DNA of 64,000 bases from BRHc4a sp049323755 (GCA_049323755.1 JBMOPE010000004.1:37714-101713); one strand, 5' to 3'. Shown: positions 24,587-33,819, counted from the stretch's first letter. A program made the numbers and translations. The notes: generated from the letters alone by a model not told the origin.

Positions 24587-26338
24587 ATGCTTCGAACCAA
24601 AATAGTTTGTACAGTAGGGCCGGCTTCTGAAAAACTCCCGGTTTTAATGAAAATGATGCAGGCCGGCATGAACGTGGCAAGGCTTAATTTCTCTCATGGT
24701 ACCCATGAAGAGCACCTTCAGAGAGTTAATCTGATCAGGGAAGCTGCCAGAAAAACCGGCAAAAATATAGCTATAATGCTGGATACAAAGGGTCCGGAAA
24801 TAAGGCTGGGCTACCTTGAAAACGAGCCGGTCACACTGGAGGCCGGGAAGAAAGTTACCCTGACCGTTAATGATGAAAAGGGAAACGAAAGTGTTTTGCC
24901 TGTAAACTACAGGGGCTTGCCTAGAGATGTCTGTCCGGGTGACAGGATACTAATTGCTGACGGGCTTATTGAGCTAAAGGTAACCGATAAAACAAGAAAA
25001 ACCGTTGAGTGTGAAGTTGTCAATGGGGGTGAGATAACTTCACAGAAGGGAGTTAATCTGCCGGGAATAGTAGTTAACCTTCCGGCGGTAACAGACCGTG
25101 ATATCGATGATATTCTTTTTGCCATAAAGTATAAATTTGATTTTATTGCAGCGTCCTTTATAAGGAAGGCCAATGACATTCTGGGCATAAGACAGATAGT
25201 GGAGGAATCAGAGGCTGAACTTGATATTATAGCAAAGATTGAAAGCCGAGAGGGATTGAATAACCTTGAGGAAATAATAAAGGTTTCAGACGGGATAATG
25301 GTGGCCAGGGGAGATCTTGGAGTGGAAATACCGGTTGAAGAAGTTCCCATGGTACAGAAAAAAATAATAGAAAAATGTAACAGGGCCGGAAAGCCCGTTA
25401 TTACTGCCACTCAAATGCTTGAATCAATGATTCAAAATCCAAGACCTACAAGGGCAGAGGCTTCTGACATAGCCAATGCCATATTTGACGGCACCGATGC
25501 AATAATGCTGTCAGGAGAAACAGCGGCTGGAAAGTACCCGGTTGAAGCGGTGCAAACCATGGTAAAAATAGCCACCAAGGCGGAAAGCTCTCTGGATTAT
25601 GAGGAAATAGCCATTCGCAGGAGTAAATACCAGGCCCATACAGTCACAGACGCCATAAGCCATGCAACCTGCACCATATCCGAGGATCTGGGGGCTGCAG
25701 CCATTATAACTTCTACGGAAACCGGCCATACCTCAAGGATGATGAGTAAGTACAGGCCTAAATCACTGGTTGTGGCAGTAACACCCGAAGAGAAGGTGTT
25801 AAGAAAGATGGCGCTGGTATGGGGTGTGCAGCCCCTGCTGGTAAAAAGGACCACCAACACTGACAGTATGATAACTGAGGCCATAGAGGCTTCCCTTAAT
25901 TCCGCAATGATCAATCCGGGCGCCCTGGTCGTTATTACGGCAGGGGTTCCGGTTGGAGTCCATGGAACTACAAACCTGGTAAAGGTGCATACTGTCGGCG
26001 ATATTCTGGCCCGGGGAACAGGAATAGGAACCCGGGCGATGACCGGCCAAACCAGAATTTGCCACAGCGCAGAAGAAGCCTTTGAAAAGGTGAGTCCGGG
26101 AGATATACTGGTGGCGCCGGCCACTGACAGGGAATACATACCTGCCATACAAAAGGCAGGGGCTCTGATAACAGAGTTTGGAGGGCTAACCTCCCACGCC
26201 GCCATTGTGGGGCTTGAGTTCGGAATACCTGTTATTGTGGGAGTGGATGATGCCACAAAGGTTTTGAAAGATGGTGAGACTATAACTGTGGATGGGCAGA
26301 GGGGGCTAATATACAAAGGCACAGCCAAAGTCCTCTAA
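24587..26338 (+). CDS. pyk: Pyruvate kinase with C-terminal PEP-utilising domain
   Basis: Converts phosphoenolpyruvate and ADP to pyruvate and ATP. 583 aa: an (alpha/beta)8 barrel with MNVARLNFSHGTHEEH, MLDTKGPEIR, IIAKIESREGLNNL and the K+/Mg2+ site region ITATQMLESMI, a C-terminal allosteric domain, and an extra about 80 residues of PEP-mobile domain with the TSHAAIVG histidine motif (about 535-545). This extra domain is usual in Bacillus-type Pyk; the histidine is not needed for catalysis. The start is ATG with TTGGAGGT upstream. A repeat array begins 12 nt after the stop. Confidence 0.95.
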   Translation: MLRTKIVCTVGPASEKLPVLMKMMQAGMNVARLNFSHGTHEEHLQRVNLIREAARKTGKNIAIMLDTKGPEIRLGYLENEPVTLEAGKKVTLTVNDEKGNESVLPVNYRGLPRDVCPGDRILIADGLIELKVTDKTRKTVECEVVNGGEITSQKGVNLPGIVVNLPAVTDRDIDDILFAIKYKFDFIAASFIRKANDILGIRQIVEESEAELDIIAKIESREGLNNLEEIIKVSDGIMVARGDLGVEIPVEEVPMVQKKIIEKCNRAGKPVITATQMLESMIQNPRPTRAEASDIANAIFDGTDAIMLSGETAAGKYPVEAVQTMVKIATKAESSLDYEEIAIRRSKYQAHTVTDAISHATCTISEDLGAAAIITSTETGHTSRMMSKYRPKSLVVAVTPEEKVLRKMALVWGVQPLLVKRTTNTDSMITEAIEASLNSAMINPGALVVITAGVPVGVHGTTNLVKVHTVGDILARGTGIGTRAMTGQTRICHSAEEAFEKVSPGDILVAPATDREYIPAIQKAGALITEFGGLTSHAAIVGLEFGIPVIVGVDDATKVLKDGETITVDGQRGLIYKGTAKVL

Positions 26339-26858
26339 CTGTACGGGCTGTGATAAACTTCGCATTACTTTGTCAGCAGCGGCCCCCGAATGCTCACGTA
26401 TGATCCAATACGCTCCGCTTCGGATGCCGCTGCTTTCGCGTACTGCTCGTTTCTGACAGCCCTACCGGGGTCAAAAATCTTCGTCTATCTTTGTCAGCCC
26501 AGTCAGCCCGTGGCTCACATATGATCCAATATGCTCCGCCCCGGTCTGACTGTTCTTTCGCGATATACTCGTTTTTTCCGGGCCTACTTGGGTCGTGATA
26601 AACTTCGCATTACTTTGTCAGCAGCGGCCCCCGAATGCTCACGTATGATCCAATACGCTCCGCTTCGGATGCCGCTGCTTTCGCGTACTGCTCGTTTCTG
26701 CCAGCCTTATTGATACTTGCCTGGTCTTGAGTCCACCCATTTAGGAAGCTGAAATTTTAAAGACTTTCTATTCTTCTTTTTTACATAATCATGAAGGAAT
26801 ATTATGAAAAAAATAGAAATATTGGTAAAAGCTTTGCTGCTTCGGGAGGATTCTTAAG
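26339..26858. other. 520-nt non-coding gap between pyk and the DIP1984 gene
   Basis: Apart from the repeat array, bases 26701-26858 are AT-rich (TTTTACATAATCATGAAGGAATATTATG) and lead into the next gene. No clear terminator or protein is seen; short frames within the repeats are not protein-like. Confidence 0.5.
26350..26700. repeat. Three tandem copies of a structured ~122-nt repeat
   Basis: Copies 1 (26350-26455) and 3 (26595-26700) are identical over 106 nt; copy 2 (about 26471-26577) is diverged. In copies 1 and 3 AGCAGCGGC (26375-26383) pairs with GCCGCTGCT (26426-26434). Inside, CGTAT pairs with ATACG around TGATCCA or similar. In copy 2 both stems change on both sides (CAGTCAG/CTGACTG and CATAT/ATATG), while GCTCAC, GATCCA, GCTCCGC and TTTCGCG are kept. 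No open reading frame of merit is present. Confidence 0.85.
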
Positions 26859-27320
26859 ATGAAACTGGCTGAATCGCTGATATTAAGATCCGATTGTCAA
26901 AAAAGAATATTACAGCTTGAGGAAAGGCTGAGGAGAAGTGCAAAGGTTCAGGAGGGAGAAACCCCTCCTGAAAAACCAGATGAGCTTCTTAAAGAACTTG
27001 ATGAAGCTCTTTCAGTGCTATTGGACTTAATCAAAAAAATTAATAAGACCAATTCTATTATCGAGATTGAAGAAGGAAAATCTCTAGCTGATGCTCTTGC
27101 AGAAAGAGATATTATATCTCAAAAGCGTCATGTTCTTGATGGCCTTGTTTTTGCGGCAACAATAAAGCAGGAGCGTTACAGCAAATCAGAGGTAAAGTTT
27201 TTTAGCACGGTTGATATTTCGCAAATACAAAAGCAGATTGATGAATTATCTAAAAAATATAGAGAACTGGATACAAAAATACAAGAAAAGAACTGGACTG
27301 TTGAATTGATTGAGAACTAG
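26859..27320 (+). CDS. DIP1984 family protein (septicolysin-like)
   Basis: 153 aa and mostly helical, with coiled-coil character. It matches the DIP1984 pattern: MKLAESLILRSDCQKRILQLEERL, AKVQEGETPPE, INKTNSIIEI, ERYSKSEVKFFSTVDI and ELDTKIQEKNWTVEL. Members have been linked by name to septicolysin, but no verified function is known to me. Base composition is more A-rich than its neighbours. A tRNA-like RNA candidate begins 3 nt after its stop, suggesting a protein-RNA partnership. ATG 26859 has GGGAGGA about 8 nt upstream. Confidence 0.85.
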   Translation: MKLAESLILRSDCQKRILQLEERLRRSAKVQEGETPPEKPDELLKELDEALSVLLDLIKKINKTNSIIEIEEGKSLADALAERDIISQKRHVLDGLVFAATIKQERYSKSEVKFFSTVDISQIQKQIDELSKKYRELDTKIQEKNWTVELIEN

Positions 27321-27323
27321 AAA

Positions 27324-27430
27324 TTAGTGCGGTAACCATCGGAACAGAAGCGAGCACGAGCATTTTACCGGATATAAATAGAATGTGGCGGCGCAAGGGG
27401 CAGCGCTTGCGGGTTCGATTCCTGCACTAA
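27324..27430 (+). ncRNA. tRNA-like structured RNA candidate (YrlA-like?)
   Basis: TTAGTGC (27324-27330) is complementary to GCACTAA (27424-27430). Next to the 3' strand is a canonical T arm: GCGGG, loop TTCGATT, CCTGC (27409-27425). Inside, CGGTAA (27330-27335) pairs with TTACCG (27365-27370), and CGCAAG (27392-27397) with CTTGCG (27406-27411); the last competes with the T stem. At 107 nt with no proper anticodon arm it is not a normal tRNA. Bacterial Y RNAs of the YrlA class carry such tRNA-like modules, but the characteristic Y-RNA loop motif was not found, so that name is tentative. Confidence 0.5.
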
Positions 27431-27564
27431 CAAGTTATGCCCGGAATGTTACCAAATTACAAGTGTAATGTAAATGTCACTACCGCGTGCTGGTCTGTTG
27501 CTGTTGGTGAGGGTGGGTAAGGGGATTTTTATTAATAGGGAAATAATAAAAGCAGGTGGATTTA

Positions 27565-28167
27565 ATGATAGTAAAGCATTTAGGAAAATCTCCTGAAATA
27601 GATGAGAGCGCATATGTCGCTCCCACCGCTGCGATATGCGGTGAGGTTAAAATAGGCAAAAATGCCAGGATTATGTTCGGAGCTTCTATAATAGCTGAAG
27701 GTGGATTTATAGAGATAGGTGATAATTGTGTTGTTCTGGAAAATGCAGTAATTAGAAGCACAGTAAATCATTCATTAAGAATAGGCGATAACGTGCTGGT
27801 GGGCCCGAGTTCACACTTGGTTGGCTGTGTTGTGGAAGATAATGTTTTTATTGCTACAGGCGCGTCTGTATTTCATGGAGCAAAACTGTGTAAAGGATCA
27901 GAAGTGAGAATTAACGGTGTTGTGCATATTAAGACAGTTATACCTGAGAATGAAACAGTGCCTATAGGCTGGGTTGCTGTTGGTAATCCGGCTAAAATAC
28001 TTCCGCCTGACAAACATGATGAAATATGGGAAAGGCAAAAGCCCTTGAATTTCCCAAAATATGTTTATGGTGTGGAAAGAAAGCCTGACGGGGAGACCAT
28101 AATGCCTGAAATATCGGAAATGATGGTGAGAGTTCTGAAATCGCACATTGAAGATGAGATCGTTTAA
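27565..28167 (+). CDS. Gamma-carbonic anhydrase-like hexapeptide-repeat protein
   Basis: 200 aa of left-handed beta-helix. Repeats run through AYVAPTAAICGEVKIGKNARIMFGASIIAEGG, and three histidines (NHSLRIG, PSSHLVGC, VFHGA) lie close to the zinc-ligand positions of gamma-carbonic anhydrases. A CO2/bicarbonate role would suit a Wood-Ljungdahl organism; an acyl/acetyltransferase of the same fold is the alternative. ATG 27565 is preferred, with AGCAGGTGGA upstream, rather than GTG 27556. A terminator follows. Confidence 0.75.
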   Translation: MIVKHLGKSPEIDESAYVAPTAAICGEVKIGKNARIMFGASIIAEGGFIEIGDNCVVLENAVIRSTVNHSLRIGDNVLVGPSSHLVGCVVEDNVFIATGASVFHGAKLCKGSEVRINGVVHIKTVIPENETVPIGWVAVGNPAKILPPDKHDEIWERQKPLNFPKYVYGVERKPDGETIMPEISEMMVRVLKSHIEDEIV

Positions 28168-28179
28168 AGTCACCTAACA

Positions 28180-28208
28180 AAAGTCCGGAAAAAAAGCCGG
28201 GCTTTTTT
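28180..28208 (+). terminator. Rho-independent terminator after the hexapeptide-repeat gene
   Basis: AAAGTCCGG pairs with CCGGGCTTT (one G-U), followed by TTTTTT. Confidence 0.75.
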
Positions 28209-28281
28209 AATTTGCTAAATGCCTAGATCTGAATTTAAATCTCCGCCGGCGGTTATCATAACCTAATCGGGGTGAGAGAGT

Positions 28282-28890
28282 ATGATGGATACCGCCAGTG
28301 ATTTTATAGGTCAGCTTGGATACTGGGGAATTTTTTTGGGGTCAATAATTGAAGCTCTTGGAGTTCCTTTTCCGGGCGGAGTGATGATGGTGCTGGCAGG
28401 GATACTGATTAACGAGGGAAGGATTGATTTTGGTGCAACGCTTTTTTTGGCGGTGATAGGCCTGAATTCCGGGGCCACTGCAGCTTATTACATAGGTAAG
28501 TTTGTTGGGGAGCCTTTTCTGTACAGATTTGAAAGGTTATTCAAGGTAAAGCATGAAAAAATTTTCGGTGCCAGGGCCTGGTTAGAGCAGTCTTCCTCGG
28601 CCTTTGTACTATTTGGAAGATTTGTTCCCATGGCGGGTAACTTAACGCCATACCTGGCGGGAATTAGTGGGTTGAGGATTTTTCGCTTTATTTTTTACAA
28701 CAGTATTTTTGCCCTTGGCTGGTCACTATTCAATATTGGACTGGGGTATTATTTTTCACAGACTTGGCGCTCTATAATGGATTTTACTGAAACAAGGCTT
28801 CCATACCTGGCTGTGGTTGCTATTTTTATATACCTTTTGGCAGCAGTATTTATTCGGAAAAAAGCAATAAAAAAAAGTAATTCCCCCTGA
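28282..28890 (+). CDS. DedA family membrane protein (VTT domain)
   Basis: 202 aa with four to five hydrophobic segments. The VTT signature elements GVPFPGGVMMVLAGILINEGRID, GATAAYYIGKFVG and FVLFGRFVPMAGNLTPYLAGI are present, including the conserved Glu (IIEALGVPFPG) and Arg (GRFVP). DedA proteins act in envelope lipid handling (undecaprenyl-phosphate or aminophospholipid translocation in studied members). ATG follows GGGGTGAGAG. There is no clear operon partner. Confidence 0.88.
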   Translation: MMDTASDFIGQLGYWGIFLGSIIEALGVPFPGGVMMVLAGILINEGRIDFGATLFLAVIGLNSGATAAYYIGKFVGEPFLYRFERLFKVKHEKIFGARAWLEQSSSAFVLFGRFVPMAGNLTPYLAGISGLRIFRFIFYNSIFALGWSLFNIGLGYYFSQTWRSIMDFTETRLPYLAVVAIFIYLLAAVFIRKKAIKKSNSP

Positions 28891-28989
28891 AGGCTGCTAA
28901 AACATAACTTTTAAAGAGAGCTAATAACACCACATCACCGGATATTGTCATATCCTGAAAAAAGTAAAATTTTTTTTGGAGGTGGCGGT

Positions 28990-29940
28990 ATGAAAGGTAT
29001 ATCAATAAAGCCTTTTCAGAGCGGTGATGAGGATATATACCTTGATCTATACAACTATGTGCATCCTAAAAATATGTCAATTGATATATGGCGGTGGAAA
29101 AACCTTAACGGACCATTAGGGAGATCAATTATTGTAACTGCCTGGGATGGCAATACGCTGGTGGGAATATACGGCATAGTCCCTGTTATGTTATATGAAG
29201 GAGGAAACTTAATAAAGGGAGGCTTATCTGATATTGCTGTTACGCATCCGGACTATAGATACAGGGGAATATTCAGCGCACTGGGCAAAAGTTTGTATGA
29301 GAGAGCAGCTGGCCAGGGTATCGAAATTGTTTATGGGTTTCCAACCGAACACAGCGTCCATGGGTTTAAAGGAAGCCTTGGCTGGGAGTATCTTGCCATA
29401 GACTATGTTCTGTGTTGCTGGGGATGTGATGATACAAAGCTTGTAAAATCAAATAATTATAATGTATATCAAAATAAAAATGTATCAGATGCCTTTGATA
29501 AAATATGGAAAAGAGTTACCTCGGGGACCTTTAAAAATTACATAATTCTCCAAAGAAGCAAAATATATCTGGAGTGGAGGTTTAATCAGCACCCTGAAAT
29601 TAATTACAACCTGTATGTTGCCGATGATAATGAGGGAATCCCTGTAGGATATGCTGCTGTGTGTTTTGGGGAGGAAGGGGGGGAAAAATACTGCGATATA
29701 GTTGATATTATTACATACGATATTGCTTGTTTTCGCAGCATGGTTAGTTATTTTATAACAAATTTCGGCGAATTAATGTCTTTAAGGATAAGGATACCTT
29801 CCACAACAGTTTTTTATGATACATTAAAAGGAATGGGATTCAAGGAAAGCGGTAAAAAGTATTACTTTGGCAGCAAGCTGTTAAAAAATTTTTCGGCCGG
29901 TGTTAAAGATTGGTATTGCACAGCATGTGATAATTTTTAA
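28990..29940 (+). CDS. GNAT-family N-acetyltransferase (Eis-like)
   Basis: 316 aa. The N-terminal GNAT core has IAVTHPDYRYRGIFSALGKSLYERAAGQGIEIVYGFP, matching the acetyl-CoA pyrophosphate loop (R-x-x-G-x-[FA]) found in Acetyltransf_9/Eis-type proteins. A second GNAT-like half follows. The start is ATG 28990, with TTGGAGGTGG upstream; a longer frame from 28945 is not needed. The substrate is unknown. It is AT-rich relative to neighbours, as is the next gene. Confidence 0.75.
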   Translation: MKGISIKPFQSGDEDIYLDLYNYVHPKNMSIDIWRWKNLNGPLGRSIIVTAWDGNTLVGIYGIVPVMLYEGGNLIKGGLSDIAVTHPDYRYRGIFSALGKSLYERAAGQGIEIVYGFPTEHSVHGFKGSLGWEYLAIDYVLCCWGCDDTKLVKSNNYNVYQNKNVSDAFDKIWKRVTSGTFKNYIILQRSKIYLEWRFNQHPEINYNLYVADDNEGIPVGYAAVCFGEEGGEKYCDIVDIITYDIACFRSMVSYFITNFGELMSLRIRIPSTTVFYDTLKGMGFKESGKKYYFGSKLLKNFSAGVKDWYCTACDNF

Positions 29941-30038
29941 AACTACGCCTGAAGTTATGACAAAATCACAAACCTCCGGTGACAATCATACACTGTATGT
30001 GACGGTGGGTGAGAGCCTAAGCTTACGGAGGAGTGTCT

Positions 30039-30902
30039 ATGAAAAGTATTCAGGGTAAAAAGATACTGGTCTCCGGGGGAGAAAACCACCTGGGGGTAAT
30101 GGTGGCCCAACACCTTTTAGAACTTGGGGCGGACGTTTTTGTCATGTCTGATGAAAAAATAGGCATGAACGAAATAAGCAACCCCGATATAATACTCTAT
30201 CTGAAGGACCTTGAAATACAGACTAACAACTCTATTAATGATCCAATTCTAAACAATCACCTTCCCGGACTTCTAGATCTGCTGAAACTGGCCGGTATGA
30301 ATTCTTCATACTTTGTATATGCCTCCTCAGTTGCAGTTTACGGAAAGCAGAAATATCTTCCGATTGATGAGGACCATCCACTGGAACCTACTCTTATGTA
30401 TGGCGCTGTCAAACTGGCAGGCGAGCTTTTCTGCAAATCTTTAGCTCTGGAAAACGGTTTTTTTTATACTATACTTAGGTACGGGGATCTGTACGGCCCT
30501 AATATTTGTTTTGGGGAGCCCGCACTCTTCATAAAAACAGCTTTAGAAAAAAATTTTATATCAATAAACGGGCTTGGTGGGCAGGTCAGGTCTTATATTT
30601 ATATAGAGGATGCCATAGAAGCAACTATAAAAGCAATCATTTCAAAACCTTTTAATCAGGCCATAAACCTGGCAGGGAACGAATATGTCTCTTTATGGCA
30701 CTTGGCGAGCATAATAAAACATAATTACTGTCAAAGATCCGAGATTAAAACGACAAATAATATATTGCTTGATGAATTAGAGTCCTGTGTCAATTCATCT
30801 AAGGCCAAGGAGTTGATAGGGTTTGTTCCTAAATATGACCTAAATGAGGGGTTAACAAAAACCTATAACTGGCTGTCAAGTCTAACAAAAGAGTGTAATT
30901 AA
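30039..30902 (+). CDS. NAD-dependent epimerase/dehydratase (extended SDR)
   Basis: 287 aa. An N-terminal Rossmann fold with the unusual nucleotide loop SGGENHLGVMVA, then SSVAVYG and the catalytic Y-x3-K (YGAVK), the ILRYGDLYGP motif, and substrate-domain residues RSYIYIEDAIEA. This is the pattern of NDP-sugar epimerases such as GalE-like enzymes. ATG 30039 has ACGGAGGAG upstream; GTG 30033 is also in frame. The sugar substrate is unknown. It may serve surface glycan synthesis. Confidence 0.8.
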   Translation: MKSIQGKKILVSGGENHLGVMVAQHLLELGADVFVMSDEKIGMNEISNPDIILYLKDLEIQTNNSINDPILNNHLPGLLDLLKLAGMNSSYFVYASSVAVYGKQKYLPIDEDHPLEPTLMYGAVKLAGELFCKSLALENGFFYTILRYGDLYGPNICFGEPALFIKTALEKNFISINGLGGQVRSYIYIEDAIEATIKAIISKPFNQAINLAGNEYVSLWHLASIIKHNYCQRSEIKTTNNILLDELESCVNSSKAKELIGFVPKYDLNEGLTKTYNWLSSLTKECN

Positions 30903-30970
30903 GAAGGAATATAGTATATTATATAGAATAAAGAATTATTGGCAGGAAATTTTTAGAAGGGGCACTGACA

Positions 30971-32098
30971 TTGCGTAGATTATCAATTCATTCGTTGTAT
31001 CCTGGTATGAAGGTTGCCCGGACACTTTACAGCAAAAATGGACAGGCCTTATTGAAAGCCGGAACGGTATTAACCGGAAAGTATATAGAGCGGTTGAAGA
31101 TTCTGGGAATACAGTCTCTTTATATAGAGGACGGGCTAATACCTGATGTTGAGGTTAATGATGTCATTCAAGAAGAAACCAGGACCAGGGCAATATGCCT
31201 TGTAAAGAGTATTATTGGTCAGGAAAAAGATAATCCTGCAACAGTTTTAAAAAGAAGCGCCATACTGTCCAGGGAAATAGAAAGCACAATTTCCGATATT
31301 ATTGATCAATTGCTCGATAACAGAAAAACAGTAGTGAATCTTGTCGATATAAGGACGTATGACGAATATACCTTCGGACATTCAGTTAATGTTTGCGTAC
31401 TTTCAGTAATGACGGGCATTAGTATGGGCCTTACAAAACAGAGGCTCAATGCATTGGCCATGGGAACCTTGATGCATGATGTGGGTAAAATACTAATACC
31501 CCAGGAAATATTAAATAAACCGGGAGCATTAACCCCTGATGAGTTTGAAGAGTTAAAAAAGCATTGCTTTTATGGTAACAAGATATTAAAAAGCGGAAAT
31601 ATATTGGGTGCCCTGGCAGCTTCGGTAGCCCTGCAGCACCATGAAAGGTACAACGGGCAGGGGTATCCAAGGGGCCTTAAAGGAAAAGAAATACACGAGT
31701 TCTCCCGTATTGCAGGGATAGCAGACACCTATGACGCAATAATAGTAGACAGGGTATACAGAAAGGCGGTTGCACCCAAGGAGGCGTGGGAACTTATTGC
31801 CGGGTCGGGAGGATCACTGTTTGACGGGGAGATAACCAAAGTTTTTTTAAGCCATATAGCAGCTTATCCCGTAGGTACTATAGTAAGGCTTAATACCGGT
31901 GAAGTTGGGGCAGTGATCGAAAATATAAAGGATTACTCAAATCTGCCCCGGGTGAGGTTGCTTTTTGATCCCCGAGGCTGCTATTTGCCGGTCGGTAAAG
32001 AAATATGGCTTGGAGATGAGCCGGCTCTATCTGTTGTTGACGCAGTAGACGACATAGGTAGTATATTTCTAAATTCCCAAAGGTTAGGAAATTCTTAA
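30971..32098 (+). CDS. HD-GYP domain protein, probable cyclic-di-GMP phosphodiesterase
   Basis: 375 aa. The N-terminal about 60 residues (IHSLYPGMKVARTLYSKNG) resemble the beta-rich domain preceding many HD-GYP proteins. The HD pair is H169-D170 in LMHDVGK and the GYP motif HHERYNGQGYP is at 223-233. A C-terminal extension of about 90 residues follows. It would degrade c-di-GMP and link it to sessile or motile behaviour. The start is TTG 30971, with AGAAGGGG upstream. It is upstream of the acyl-CoA ligase region but separated by about 110 nt. Confidence 0.9.
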   Translation: MRRLSIHSLYPGMKVARTLYSKNGQALLKAGTVLTGKYIERLKILGIQSLYIEDGLIPDVEVNDVIQEETRTRAICLVKSIIGQEKDNPATVLKRSAILSREIESTISDIIDQLLDNRKTVVNLVDIRTYDEYTFGHSVNVCVLSVMTGISMGLTKQRLNALAMGTLMHDVGKILIPQEILNKPGALTPDEFEELKKHCFYGNKILKSGNILGALAASVALQHHERYNGQGYPRGLKGKEIHEFSRIAGIADTYDAIIVDRVYRKAVAPKEAWELIAGSGGSLFDGEITKVFLSHIAAYPVGTIVRLNTGEVGAVIENIKDYSNLPRVRLLFDPRGCYLPVGKEIWLGDEPALSVVDAVDDIGSIFLNSQRLGNS

Positions 32099-32206
32099 TT
32101 TCTTTAGAATAATTTTTTAAACATATTTAAATAGCGGGAGGAAAATGTTTTTTAAGTATTGAATTTTATGAATATTATATATTAATTGAAAAAGGGAGTG
32201 ATTAAT

Positions 32207-33811
32207 GTGAGAGGCGTCAATTATGAACCCCTGAGTCCTATCAGTTTTTTGAAAAGAAGCGCTGCAGTATTCAGGAAAAAAATTGCAGTGGTATACAATG
32301 AAAGGCGTTACACATACTCCGAGCTGTACGAGAGAGTAAACAGACTGGCCAGTGCCCTGAATAATATTGGCGTAGGAAAAGGAGATAAGGTAGCTTTTTT
32401 ATGTCCCAATATACCTCCAATGCTTGAGGCCCATTTCGGTGTTCCAATGCTGGGCGGCGTTCTGGTGAGTATCAATATACGCCTGTCTGCAAGAGAAATA
32501 GCATACATACTTAATCATTCCGACACCAGGGTGCTATTTGTGGATACAGAATTTGCCGGGCTGATTAAGCAAGTAGAGAATGAAATACCTAACATTCATA
32601 CCATAATTAACATATGCGATGGTGTTGACGAAAAACCGTTAAAGGGAATGGAATACGAGGAATTTTTGCTAACAGGGTCCCCCGATCCTTTCCCCTCTCC
32701 GCTGGAGGATGAATTAGAAAATATAACCATTAATTACACGAGCGGTACAACTGGACTTCCAAAGGGTGTTATGTACAGTCACCGTGGTGCCTACTTAAAT
32801 GCGGTAGGGGAGATTATGGAAAACAGGATGACTTCGGATTCTGTCTATCTGTGGACCCTGCCCATGTTTCACTGCAATGGATGGTGTTTTACCTGGGCCG
32901 TTGTTGGAATCGGAGGGACAAATGTATGTCTTCGTAAAGTTGTTCCTGAAGAGATCTACAGGCTTGTTGAAGTTGAGGGGATAACCCATTTATGTGCCGC
33001 TCCTACGGTATTGATTGCCATGGCAAATTACCCCAAAGCCAGGGAATGTAAAATGAAGACAACCCTAAATGTAATAACTGCCGGTGCCCCTCCTGCTCCT
33101 ACTGTGATTAAAAATATGGAGTCAATAGGAGCTGTTGTTACTCAGGTATACGGTCTTACCGAGGTTTACGGGCCGCACAGCATATGCGAATGGCAAAGAG
33201 AGTGGGATTCTCTGGATGTTGAAGAAAGGGCAAAAATAAAGGCCAGGCAGGGAGTGCCATACATTAATTCGGAGTTCATGACAGTGGTGGACCCGGCTGA
33301 AATGACAGAGGTTCCCGCCGATGGTATAACTATGGGTGAAATTGTAATGCGGGGAAACAATGTCATGCTGGGATATTATAAACAGTTAAAAGAGTCCGAA
33401 GAGGCCTTTAGGGGAGGATGGTTCCACAGCGGGGACCTGGCTGTGAAGCACCCCGACGGGTACGTGGAAATAAAGGATAGGATGAAGGATATCATAATAA
33501 GTGGTGGTGAAAATATCTCTACAGTTGAAGTGGAGAATGTAATATATCAGCACCCGGATGTAATTGAGGTTGCGGTGGTGGCCGTGCCTGACCCCAAATG
33601 GGGCGAGGTTCCCAAGGCATTCGTGGTATTAAAGGAGGGTGTAAATACAACTGTAGAGGACATCATAAATTTTTGCAAGGAGAGAATAGCAAGATTTAAG
33701 GTACCTAAACACATTGAATTTGGAGAACTGCCAAAAACCTCAACGGGAAAAATAATGAAATACCGCCTGAGGGAAAAGGAATGGAAAGGTTTAGAAAAGA
33801 AAGTAAACTAA
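32207..33811 (+). CDS. Acyl-CoA synthetase, AMP-forming (DmdB-like)
   Basis: 534 aa adenylate-forming ligase. The P-loop is NYTSGTTGLPKG (about 178-189), with LPMFHCNGWCFTW typical of medium/long-chain and methylmercaptopropionate-type ligases, VYGLTEVYGP, and GWFHSGDLAVKHPDGY. The C-terminal catalytic lysine is in KTSTGKIMKYRLR. It activates a carboxylic acid to acyl-CoA with ATP. GTG 32207 is preferred, with GGGAGTG 5 nt upstream, over TTG 32186. It is the first of three ligases within 6.5 kb, suggesting a fatty or aromatic acid catabolic locus. Confidence 0.88.
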   Translation: MRGVNYEPLSPISFLKRSAAVFRKKIAVVYNERRYTYSELYERVNRLASALNNIGVGKGDKVAFLCPNIPPMLEAHFGVPMLGGVLVSINIRLSAREIAYILNHSDTRVLFVDTEFAGLIKQVENEIPNIHTIINICDGVDEKPLKGMEYEEFLLTGSPDPFPSPLEDELENITINYTSGTTGLPKGVMYSHRGAYLNAVGEIMENRMTSDSVYLWTLPMFHCNGWCFTWAVVGIGGTNVCLRKVVPEEIYRLVEVEGITHLCAAPTVLIAMANYPKARECKMKTTLNVITAGAPPAPTVIKNMESIGAVVTQVYGLTEVYGPHSICEWQREWDSLDVEERAKIKARQGVPYINSEFMTVVDPAEMTEVPADGITMGEIVMRGNNVMLGYYKQLKESEEAFRGGWFHSGDLAVKHPDGYVEIKDRMKDIIISGGENISTVEVENVIYQHPDVIEVAVVAVPDPKWGEVPKAFVVLKEGVNTTVEDIINFCKERIARFKVPKHIEFGELPKTSTGKIMKYRLREKEWKGLEKKVN

Positions 33812-33819
33812 TAAAGGCT

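Noticed and set aside
26531..26713. 60-aa frame within the repeat array
   Set aside because: Made of structured repeat sequence; not conserved between the copies as a reading frame.
27324..27430. Ordinary tRNA gene
   Set aside because: Length is 107 nt, no anticodon arm of standard geometry exists, and the T stem shares bases with the closing helix; only the T arm is canonical.
30950..30974. A -24/-12-like sigma-54 promoter (GGGCAC-N5-TTGC)
   Set aside because: Its -12 element coincides with the TTG start codon of the HD-GYP gene, so a transcript would begin inside the gene; most likely chance.
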